Below, one piece after another: positions 38,247-45,923 of a DNA stretch of 50,673 nt (positions are counted from its first letter, which is position 1; the number at the start of each line of letters is the position of its first letter). Made by a program: the position numbers and the translations under genes. The DNA comes from Symbiodinium natans. Taxonomy: Eukaryota; Sar; Dinophyceae; Suessiales; Symbiodiniaceae. The notes beneath the pieces were generated by a model. The model was not told where the DNA came from and did not search any database. It saw nothing but the letters and a program-made list of their open reading frames with translations. Location: the NCBI GenBank assembly GCA_905221605.1, contig CAJNDS010002834.1, forward strand, positions 397,501-448,173, read 5' to 3'.

Positions 38247-38462
38247 CTAGGTTGCGTGAGAGTGGCATAATATAGGGGCCGGAATAGTACCCCATCCGTT
38301 TATATTCATACTATAATATCCGCCCCAAACCCTTTTCTAATTATTAAGGCCCTCCTGTGTTAGTCAGAATGGGTGTATGGGAAATCGAGGCTACTGTGCA
38401 GCTGCAATTCAGTGATACGTTGCCTCCTGGTCGGCTACTCCCGAAGCAAAGTTCACAAACAG

Positions 38463-38518
38463 AGAGTCCACTGCAACCATCCTGGGTTTGGGGACATGGT
38501 CCTGGGCCGGGACGCCCA
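38463..38518 (+). CDS. Internal exon of unknown gene
   Basis: Acceptor TTCACAAACAG, 18 codons RVHCNHPGFGDMVLGRDA plus two bases, donor CA-GTACGA. About 78% G/C third positions. The downstream intron contains a family B hairpin relic (38520-38610). Confidence 0.5.
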
Positions 38519-38742
38519 GTACGAATTACCCTTATTCCTGTGGTTGGGGACAAAGTGTCCTTATGCACGCCTTGAGAGAGAAAAGGGCGCCCTTGGCACT
38601 CCTAGGGTACGGGGAATCTAGTTGGTATAGCTTCCTTAGGGGGAGGGTGCATTCCAAATCCATGTTGAGTGCGAATCGCCACAATTCCCTACACCCCAAA
38701 CCCAAAACCCTAAACCCCTAAACGCTACATTCCGCACCAAAG

Positions 38743-38789
38743 GCAATTCCTCGGCAATTCTGAAGTCTGACCTCCACGACCTCACCGAG
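38743..38789 (+). CDS. Internal exon of unknown gene
   Basis: Acceptor GCACCAAAG-G, two bases, NSSAILKSDLHDLTE, donor GAG-GTTGGG. About 73% G/C third positions. The frame stays open past the donor for about 50 codons. A minus ORF also overlaps. Confidence 0.45.
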
Positions 38790-38879
38790 GTTGGGTGTCT
38801 AGCTTTCGGAGATGCCCCCAAAGCCTGCTTGGTTAAGGGCTTGGGGTTTGTAACTTTATTAGGGTTCAGTACTAGAGGG

Positions 38880-39165
38880 GCTCAAGAGTGGGCTATAACT
38901 ACACTTACCAGTGCCCTGAACCTACAAGTACTTGGCTTATAAGTACAGATAGAATTTGGTGACTAAGTACCATGAACCTCCAAGTACCACTTTCTGAGAG
39001 AGCCCGATACATGCCCACACCCATATTTCAGGAATACACCTCAAGGGATATTCGGGTCACTACTATCAGTTCAGTCCCCACCATGAGTTACGTTGTAGTT
39101 AAGTAAGGGGCGCTGGCTCCGAGTTCTACACCATACCTGTGATCCTTCAGCGTGGTCCTAAGGGT
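38880..39165. other. No gene seen
   Basis: Unique text with repeated AAGTAC and GTACTT pieces that could pair; no supported exon. Confidence 0.4.
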
Positions 39166-39281
39166 TTAGGGTTTAGGGCTTAGGGCTTAGGTTTTAGGGT
39201 TTGGGGTTTAGGGTTCAGGGGGCAGGGGGGAACTTAACGCCCTCTCTTGGCAGCGTCGCCTGCTTCTGTCGCAGGGCCTAG

Positions 39282-39316
39282 GGCTTGGGGTTTCGACTTC
39301 GGGTCGTGCCAGCATG
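39282..39316 (+). CDS. Internal exon before a telomere-repeat intron
   Basis: Acceptor GGCCTAG-G, one base plus AWGFDFGSCQH plus one base, donor G-GTACCCC. The last seven codons are about 86% G/C-ending. Ends in phase 1 and joins exactly to 39390-39467. Confidence 0.55.
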
Positions 39317-39389
39317 GTACCCCAAGCCCTAAACCCTAAACCCTAAATCCCAAACCCTAAGCCCTAAACCCTAAACCCTAAACCAACAG
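39317..39389 (+). other. GT-AG intron composed of telomere repeats
   Basis: 73 bp, starting GTACCCCAAG and ending AACCAACAG. Almost the whole interior is CCCTAAA with CCCTAAG and CCCCAAA variants. Phase 1/1, both exons have coding composition. CTAAAC heptamer text 10-20 bases before the AG could act as branch site. Confidence 0.6.
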
Positions 39390-39467
39390 CATGGTACGTG
39401 GGGATCGCTGTGATTCCGGGCCGCTATTGGTCCTGTCAATTGTCAGGATTCCTGCTGCCACAGCAAG
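39390..39467 (+). CDS. Internal exon after a telomere-repeat intron
   Basis: Acceptor CCAACAG, two bases plus 25 codons: WYVGIAVIPGRYWSCQLSGF then LLPQQ plus one base, donor G-GTGACT. Aromatic and hydrophobic, possibly membrane-associated. Spliced with 39282-39316 it gives FDFGSCQHAWYVGIAVIPGR. Confidence 0.55.
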
Positions 39468-39657
39468 GTGACTCCTACAACCTACACCCTAAACCCCGAA
39501 CCCCAATCCCAGGGGCCGCGGCATAGAGCACCAATGAGTCCAGAATTTTGGGGTCAGGGTGTAAAAGGAGGACTTTTGGGTTTGAGGGTTTATGGAGGGT
39601 CGTCTACCCGTTTGTGGCGAATCTCGGCTTTTGCCCTCACTAGGGAAGTTCAGCCCT

Positions 39658-39753
39658 TAGGGTTTAGGGTTTAGGGTTTAGGGTTTAGGGTTTAGGGTTT
39701 AGGGTTTAGGGTTTAGGGTTTAGGGTTTAGGGTTTAGGGTTTAGGGTTTAGGG
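39658..39753 (+). repeat. Perfect TTTAGGG tract, ~13 units
   Basis: Uninterrupted heptamers. Confidence 0.98.
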
Positions 39754-39766
39754 CCAAGCCCAAAAC

Positions 39767-39837
39767 CCTCAGCCTCCAGTGCCAGGAGGAACGGCGGCAA
39801 GTCCGCCATCGCGGCGTGGACCGCACTCGGAGTAAAT
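39767..39837 (-). CDS. Internal exon (minus strand)
   Basis: Acceptor AGTGTTTAAG, one base plus 23 codons: FTPSAVHAAMADLPPFLLAL then EAE plus one base, donor G-GTTTTGGG. About 78% G/C third positions, 88% from the internal ATG. Lies opposite in strand to 39282-39467, suggesting a convergent neighbour gene. Confidence 0.5.
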
Positions 39838-40079
39838 CTTAAACACTAGGTTGGGTTGGGTGTTTCGGGACTCCAATACCCCCGCCCTAAACCCTAAACC
39901 CCAAACCCCAAACCCGAAACCCCAAGCCCTAAACCCCAAAACCCTAAACTCACAATCCTTCATAAAGGCCAGGGGGGTTTCGGGCTTGAGGATGTTTAGG
40001 GCTTAGGCTAGGTCCATTCGCTACATCTGGTTACATCAGAGGAAAGCTCGAAGCCTTAAACCCCTCAACCCTCATCGCT

Positions 40080-40375
40080 TCCCTAAACCCTAAACCCTAA
40101 ACCCTAAACCCTAAACCCTGAGCCCTAAGCCCTGAGCCCCCTGAACCCTAAAAATCCAAACCCTGAGTTCAGGGTGTTGGGTACGGAGTCGGGGTGTCAA
40201 CGCGCAGGCTTGCAGCTTTCCTCCACCCCAGATTGGGCTGGGTCTGGGTGCTCTATCAGGGTTTAGGGTTTAGGGTTTGGGGTTTGGGGTTTAGGGTTTA
40301 GGGTTTGGGGTTTAGGGTTTAGGGTTTAGGGTTTAGGATTTAGGGTTTAGGGTTTAGGGTTTAGGGCTGTTTGAG
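40080..40375. repeat. CCCTAAA then TTTAGGG/TTTGGGG tracts
   Basis: CCCTAAA 40083-40125; TTTAGGG with TTTGGGG units 40258-40368. Intervening 40130-40255 unsupported. Confidence 0.9.
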
Positions 40376-40469
40376 GCCTCCGGGCGCGGATCGGGACTGT
40401 CAGCCAAAATCGCCTGGTCTCCGGGCGCTCTCTGCACGCGCCGCGGCTGAGTTTTGGGTTTTAGCTGGC

Positions 40470-40545
40470 TGGGTGTAGGGTTTAGGGTTTAGGGTTTAGG
40501 GTTTAGGGTTTAGGGTTTAGGGTTTGGGGTTTAGGGTTTAGGGTT
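40470..40545 (+). repeat. TTTAGGG tract
   Basis: About nine units, followed by T/G-rich text. Confidence 0.95.
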
Positions 40546-40707
40546 TTGGGTTGTTTTGCAGGGTTTTGCTTTTTGCTTTTGTTGAAATACGGTTTCCGGA
40601 GTTTTTGGGATAGAATTTGAAAAGGGTTTGTATCTAGAAATTGTATAGGGTTTGTGTTCAGAGTTTTGCCGGGTTTTGCCCGGGTTTTGTTTTTTTGCTT
40701 TTGCTCC

Positions 40708-40865
40708 AATGATTTGGGCCTGGGGCTGGGGCTGGGGGGGTGCTGGGCTGGGGATTGGGGGCTGGAACTGGGCTGGCGCTGGGGCTGGGCTGGGGGGGGT
40801 TGGGGGCTGGGGGCTGGGCTGAAGGGGCTGGGGGCTGGGGGCTGGCCTGGGGTGGGGCTGGCGTG
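40708..40865 (+). repeat. GGGGCTGGGGCTGG minisatellite
   Basis: G-runs at short spacing that could form G-quadruplexes. Overlapping Pro-rich and Gly-rich ORFs (40531-40926, 40654-40947) rejected. Confidence 0.9.
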
Positions 40866-41055
40866 GAGCTGTGGCTGTTGCGGGGCTTGCTTGGTGGCCG
40901 GGGCAGAATCTTTTGACTTTTTTCATTTTGAGTCTTTTGGTGCCTGAGAGTCACGCTGTTTTGGTCTTCTGTTTTACACTGTGAAGGATGAAAGGTTATT
41001 GCACGAACTGCTCGTAATGAATCACATACAATTTCTATTTATCCTGGCCTTGAGG

Positions 41056-41340
41056 GTTTAGGGTTTAGGATTTACGATTTAGGGTTTAGGGTTTAGGGTT
41101 TAGGGCCCAGGGTTAAGCCCCAACCCGAAACCCTACACCCTACAGCTCCTGAAGACCCTAAAGCCTTAAAGTTCTGAACGCCCCGAAGGCATTGAACCTC
41201 CTAAAGGCCCTAAAACCCTAAACAGAACCATTCGTTCAGGGTTTAGAGATTAGGGTTTAGGGTTTAGGGTTTAGGGATTTGGGGGTTCAGGGTTTAGGGG
41301 ATCAGGGTTTTAGGGGCTTAGGGTTTAGGGAAGGGCTTAC
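41056..41340. repeat. TTTAGGG pieces
   Basis: 41056-41105 and 41238-41335, partly decayed. Confidence 0.85.
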
Positions 41341-41366
41341 AGGGCATCGAAGACCTGCAAAGAGAC

Positions 41367-41722
41367 CCTAAACCCCAAACCCCAAACCCCAAACCCCAAA
41401 CCCCAAACCCCAAACCCCAAACCCCAAACCCCAAACCCCAAACCCCAAACCCCAAACCACAAACCCCAAACCCCAAACCCCAAACCCCAAACCCCAAACC
41501 CCAAACCCCAAACCCCAAACCCCAAACCCTAAACCCCAAACCCGAAACCCTAAACCCTAAAACCCTAAAACCCTAAACCCTAAGCCCTAAGCCCTAAACC
41601 CTAAACCCTAAACCCTAAACCCTAAACCCTAAACCCGAAACCCTAAACCCTAAACCCTAAACCCTAAACCCTAAGCCCTAAGCCCTAAACCCTAAACCCT
41701 AAACCCTAAACCCTAAACCCTG
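41367..41722 (-). repeat. CCCCAAA block passing into CCCTAAA block
   Basis: 41367-41528 is nearly pure CCCCAAA (about 23 units); 41528-41722 is CCCTAAA with short CCCTAAG and CCCTAAAA blocks. Confidence 0.97.
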
Positions 41723-41736
41723 TGCTTCGGCCCGAG

Positions 41737-41814
41737 GACTCGATGACCGCCCTGGGCTTGACGCGCTACAGCGTGGCATGGCCGCCTCGGAGCCTGCGGC
41801 TTGCGGCTTCCTAG
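41737..41814 (+). CDS. Candidate exon, possibly terminal
   Basis: Acceptor TTCGGCCCGAG-G, then DSMTALGLTRYSVAWPPRSL then RLAAS and TAG. About 80% G/C third positions. The stop overlaps the start of a TTTAGGG tract, so it may be terminal or end earlier at a GC-type donor. Confidence 0.5.
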   Translation, partial: DSMTALGLTRYSVAWPPRSLRLAAS

Positions 41815-42032
41815 GGTTTAGGGTTTAGGGTTTAGGGTTTAGGGTTTAGGGTTTAGGGGCTTAGGGTTTAGGGTTTAGGGTTCGGGGTTTGGGGGTTTTA
41901 GGGTTTATAGGGTTTACAGGGTTTATCAGGTTTATAGGGTTTATGGGGTTTATAGGGTTTATAGGGTTTTTAGGATTTATAGGGGTTATAGGATTTATAG
42001 AGTTTATAGGGTTTATAGGGTTTATGGGGTTT
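41815..42032 (+). repeat. TTTAGGG tract then GGGTTTATA nonamers
   Basis: 41815-41885 heptamers; 41890-42032 nine-base units GGGTTTATA. The minus ORF of repeated Asn-Pro-Ile (41861-42049) is an artefact. Confidence 0.95.
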
Positions 42033-42205
42033 AGATTAAAATAGATCATATTCAGGAATCCTTTTTGAGAGGGTTTTCAGGGCCTTGCTGGCCCCCTTGC
42101 TGGTTCATGCAAGGAGTTTTTAATTCTTCGGAAGCCTGGGCTTCGTGTTCCTGGATATGGTCCCTTGCCTACGTTAAGGGTTCCGAAGTATGGGCCCAAG
42201 GCCGA

Positions 42206-42295
42206 TTTAAACCCTAAACCCTAAACCCTAAACCCTAAACCCTAAACCCTAAACCCTAAACCTTAAACCTTAAACCCTAAACCCCAAAAACCCTT
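42206..42295 (-). repeat. CCCTAAA tract, last large one in the window
   Basis: About nine units, then CCCCAAAAACCCTTAACCC. Downstream, telomere text becomes rare. Confidence 0.95.
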
Positions 42296-42424
42296 AACCC
42301 TAGCTTCCCCGCCCCCCCTCTGCGCCCCAGTGGCGCCGGTCATTTGGAGGGCCTTGGGGTTTCCCCGAGGAGGGAAGCCACAAGAAGGGACTGAAGGGGG
42401 CACCTTCTTCATAGTCCCAGGTTA

Positions 42425-42450
42425 CGGGGGGGGGGGGGGGGGGGGTGGGG
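42425..42450 (+). repeat. Poly-G run
   Basis: About 20 G followed by GGTGGGGGGG. Confidence 0.95.
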
Positions 42451-42594
42451 GGGTGTGCAGCTTAAATAGGGTCTATTTGGAAGCTGGGAATCGTATTTAC
42501 AAGAGGAAAACAGGCCCCAAAACGTATACTTATTCACAAGAGCCATGTTCCAAATAGACCCTATTTTAGGTCCTGTAGGGTTGCACAGACAGAA

Positions 42595-43073
42595 TTTAAT
42601 TCATTAAATTCCTTAATTTCCACTTTCCCCCTGGAATTTAATGAATTTAATCAATTAATTCAATTAATTCATTTATTTCCAAAGGGGGGGGTGGAATTAA
42701 TTGAATTAGTTGAATTAATTGAATTAATTGAATTAATTGAACCCCCCCCCTTTGGAAATAAATGAATTAATTGAATAATTGAATTAATTGAATTAATTGA
42801 ATTAATTGAATTAATTGGAATTAATTCAATTAATTCAATTAATTCCACCTCCCCTTTGGAAATAAATGAATTAATTGAATTAATTGAATTAGTTGAATTG
42901 TTTCGATTAATTCAATTAAGTCAATTAATTCATTTATTTCCAAATGGGGGGGATTCCCCAGCCCCCACCCCTCCCCCCCTTTGGAAATAAATGAATTAAT
43001 TGAATTAATTGAATTAATTGAATTAATTGAATTAATTGAATTAATTCAATTAATTCAATTAATTCAATTAATT
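42595..43073. repeat. Palindromic AATTAATTG array
   Basis: Nine-base units AATTAATTG and their inverse CAATTAATT alternate, punctuated by TTTGGAAATAAATGAATT and its inverse next to C- or G-runs. At least five such punctuation marks. Can self-pair extensively. Confidence 0.95.
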
Positions 43074-43173
43074 NNNNNNNNNNNNNNNNNNNNNNNNNNN
43101 NNNNNNNNNNNNNNNNNNNNNNNNNNNNNNNNNNNNNNNNNNNNNNNNNNNNNNNNNNNNNNNNNNNNNNNNN
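43074..43173. other. Assembly gap of exactly 100 N
   Basis: Conventional gap size, located inside the palindromic array, so the true length is unknown. ORFs reported across it are meaningless. Confidence 0.99.
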
Positions 43174-43716
43174 AAACATGTGGTCGTGTATCAGGAGCTA
43201 TTCCACACATTCCGTCTGTCCAGCCTCATCTTCCTGAGCCCAGACCCCTACGGGCTTCTTGCAGGGTTGCGCAGCAAGGTGACCATGGTGGCTGTTTGCC
43301 GAAGCTCACTGCACGCCAAGGCCAGGGGGCAAGGATTCCCAAAACCCTAAACCTTAAACCGACTGGGTTACCCAAAACCGCAGGTCCTCATGGACTTTCT
43401 CGTGGAAAAGCTTGTGGTGGATCTGAGCCAGTCTCCGCCCGCGTCCTCGGTGGCCCCTGCTGTCCACGACAGCAATCCAGAGCCACGCAACACAGGTGCC
43501 AGCAATGGCCAGAATGCCGTGAAGGACGGCCAGGATGATGCCGCGAAGGACATCGCTCAGGGCGACAAGACCACAAACCAAGAGAAGAAGCAGAAGAAGG
43601 ATGCTCAGGCCAACAAGACCAACGACGAAGAGAAGAAGGAGGAGAAGGATGCGGAGTATGAACTTTCCGAGGAAGAGAGCGGCTCCAGCAGTGGCAAGGA
43701 GGCCGGGTCTGAGTGA
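43174..43716 (+). CDS. 3' end of an unknown gene, two exons
   Basis: Exon 43174-43320 is open from the gap edge: HVVVYQELFHTFRLSSLIFL then SPDPYGLLAGLRSKVTMVAV then CRSSLHAK. A 63-bp intron (43321-43383) starts with a GC donor (AAG-GCCAGG), ends CCGCAG-G and contains AAACCCTAAACC. Exon 43384-43716 continues in phase 0: VLMDFLVEKLVVDLSQ, then a charged Lys/Glu/Gln/Ser-rich tail ending SSSGKEAGSE and TGA. The N-terminal part is in or beyond the gap. The tail suggests a nuclear or cytosolic disordered C-terminus; family unknown. G/C third positions are high throughout. Confidence 0.65.
43321..43383 (+). other. GC-AG intron with telomere-type text
   Basis: 63 bp: GCCAGG...AAACCCTAAACCTTAAACC...ACCGCAG. 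Phase 0. It links two frames with coding composition. Confidence 0.6.
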
Positions 43717-43719
43717 AGC

Positions 43720-44420
43720 AGACAGCCGTCAGGGTGTCGCTGCGGATTCCGTGAGGCTCGGGCTGAGTTGGCAGGGGAGAGCCACCAGGTCTCTTCCGTT
43801 TTGGGCCGATTAGCTTTGAGCCCGTAGGGGAAGTCTGCAGGTTTTTAAAAAGAGCGAGCAGTAGCAGGAACTGTGTGCATCATTGTCATTAGTACGCCGT
43901 GCCGGCCTTAAAAGCGTTGAAAGGTCAACACTCAGGCAACTGCTTGCGTCAGATGAGGTCGGACGCTGAGGCTAATTTTAATTCCGAGACCAGATCCGCA
44001 CAGGCCCACAGAGGTCTGGTCACCCAGTGAGTGCAGCTCAGAAGCCGAATCACAAATCCTTCCTAATGTGCGCAGGCTGGAGCTGGTTCAGGCTTCTTGA
44101 AGTTACTCTCTCTTTGCGTGTGCCTTCCGATCCTTCTGATTGACAGGGCGCCTCTCGATCCGTCAGTGCGTGCGGGGTTTTCAGTTTAGGGTTAAGGGTC
44201 TCCGGTTTGCTCGGTTGGTTCTCGAGAAGTGTCGCGTGTCTCTCTCGATCTGTCTTTGGGTGTAGATTTTTGGTTTAGGGAAAGGGCGGGGTCTTCAAAA
44301 TGACACTCGATTGTGGTCGGCAAGTGCAGCCGCTTCGACGGTGCAGTTTCGGACAGCCTTCGTCCAGAGTTTGCGGTTCAACGTCAAGTGAACTCCACTT
44401 AGCCTAGTGTCACCCAAGTC
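43720..44420. other. Intergenic, no gene seen
   Basis: Unique GC-balanced text, isolated TTTAGGG near 44186 and 44274. Likely 3' UTR of the previous gene and 5' region of the next. No TATA-like box recognised. Confidence 0.5.
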
Positions 44421-45505
44421 ATGGCAGCTTCACGTGAGCAAGCGGATGCCTTGGCAATGCTGAAGGGTGCTAAGGGATCTTGTTCCTCGGCAGCCTGTTA
44501 CTGTTGCACACGTGGTGTTTTGCAGAAGGTAGAAGTGAATTCGGAAGACAAGGCAAGAAAATAAAGATGGTCGACATCGCCGCAGCTAAGCTGGATGATA
44601 TCCTGAAGGAGGCGCCGCGTGGGCAGGCCGGCCCTTTGTTCTCAGAGTAGGAGTATAGTCAGGCCGAGCTGATGCACTTGCCGACTCTGCTGCAGCACTT
44701 CCAGCCGCAAGGGCCCTAAGCATCAGTCACGGCATGTGAGAGAATGTTGGGCAGAAGTGCTAAGGAAATCCCTTTCTCACGGCATTTCCATGGTCTTTGG
44801 TGTGTGCTCAAAAAAGAAGGCAGCTTCCGGGGCAGAGTCGGCACACACGGCTAAAGCAAAGGCGGTCAAGAAGGATAAGGATGCCAAGACGAAGGGGGTC
44901 ATCAGCTTTGACTTGACGCAGAACCTCGATGATGCGCCCAGGGCAACCCGAGCCATCACAGCCATCCTGGCGAATGCGGCTCCGAGTACAAACTTCAATC
45001 GAGTGAAGTTGGTCTGGCAACCTAAAAGCAAGCAAGGGGGGCTCGCGGCGTCCGTGGGCAAGGTCTGTCACCCAACGATCGTCGTGTCTGGGGCCACTGC
45101 CGCTGTACAAGAGCGACGTCCTGCCTGCGGGGTAGTGTGGTCTTACAGCATGCGCGGGCTCGGTTCGGAGGGGCCGGCAACCCAAGACAGCAACATGAAG
45201 GCCATCAAAGTAGACGGCCGGCTGCCGTGGACTTTCGAGGACTCACCAAGCTGGGCGATTGTGGCTGAGCTTTGGGGAGGAAAAGATTGGTTGAGTCAGA
45301 AAGCGTCCAAGGATCAACGGGACAAGCTGCGCTCAATGGGCTTTGTGTGTGCCAACGGCAATGCTACCCTTGCGCCGTTGCCGGAAGCCTTGGCTAGCAG
45401 CACAGTCCTGAAGCAGCTTGCGAGAAAGGCGTACGCAAAGGAACACCCCAAGGAGGAGAAGGCCGGGTCTGCAGCAATGAGGGCGCTTGCAGTGGCAGTG
45501 GCAAA
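44421..45505 (+). CDS. Unknown Lys-rich protein, multi-exon, possibly damaged
   Basis: Proposed exon 1 44421-44466 (MAASREQADALAMLK plus one base; donor G-GTGCTAAGG). Exon 2 44529-44646 (acceptor GCAGAAG-G; RSEFGRQGKKIKMVDIAAAK then LDDILKEAPRGQAGPLFS; donor GA-GTAGGA). Main exon: open 44736-45572, credible from about 44817 (KKAASGAESAHTAKAKAVKK) to a GTGCGT donor after 45505, including GRLPWTFEDSPSWAIVAELW and QLARKAYAKEHPKEEK. High G/C third positions. The phase between exons 2 and 3 is not resolved: reading on from exon 2 gives TAG where CAG would continue EYSQAELMHLPTLLQHFQPQ, so either an intron or a nonsense mutation lies here. No known domain recognised. Same strand as its neighbours. 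Confidence 0.5.
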
Positions 45506-45605
45506 GTGCGTATTTTCATTGTTACTTCGGCTTCTTGCGATGGCCAGGCTCCAAAGTCGAAGTTTTGTGTGAACTGCTCATGCGAGTCATGCGCAGATAT
45601 CCGCA

Positions 45606-45733
45606 GCAGGTTTAGCTTGTCAGCCGAAAACTGACGAGTGGGCCAGTCGGATTTGTGTTGATTTTGGGAGCAGGTTTAGCTTGTGAGCCGAAAACTGAAG
45701 AGGGGGCCAGTCAGCTTTGTGTTGATTTTGGGC
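45606..45733 (+). repeat. 64-bp tandem duplication
   Basis: GCAGGTTTAGCTTGTCAGCC... at 45606-45669 is repeated at 45670-45733 with a few substitutions. Each copy starts GCAG-GT, a potential acceptor/donor pair. Confidence 0.9.
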
Positions 45734-45923
45734 AGGTGTCGATATTGGGCAAAATGCCGTGCGATGCTTGCTAAAACGTCTGGAGCAAAAAAAGATCGAG
45801 CCTGCGTGCAGCAAGGAGAGTTGGTTGCGTGCGCCTTTGTGTGCACGCATTATACTTGGACGCGCAGTCTGTGCCCCAAGCTAAAAGCCATCCTTGTTGC
45901 CTCGCTCGAGACAATATGGGGAA

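Noticed and set aside
1-42300. Chromosome end or subtelomere
   Set aside because: Repeats occur in both orientations throughout, with genes on both sides and no terminal array at either window edge.
42934-43538. ORFs running through the N gap
   Set aside because: The sequence of the gap is unknown and the frame after it differs from the supported exon frame.
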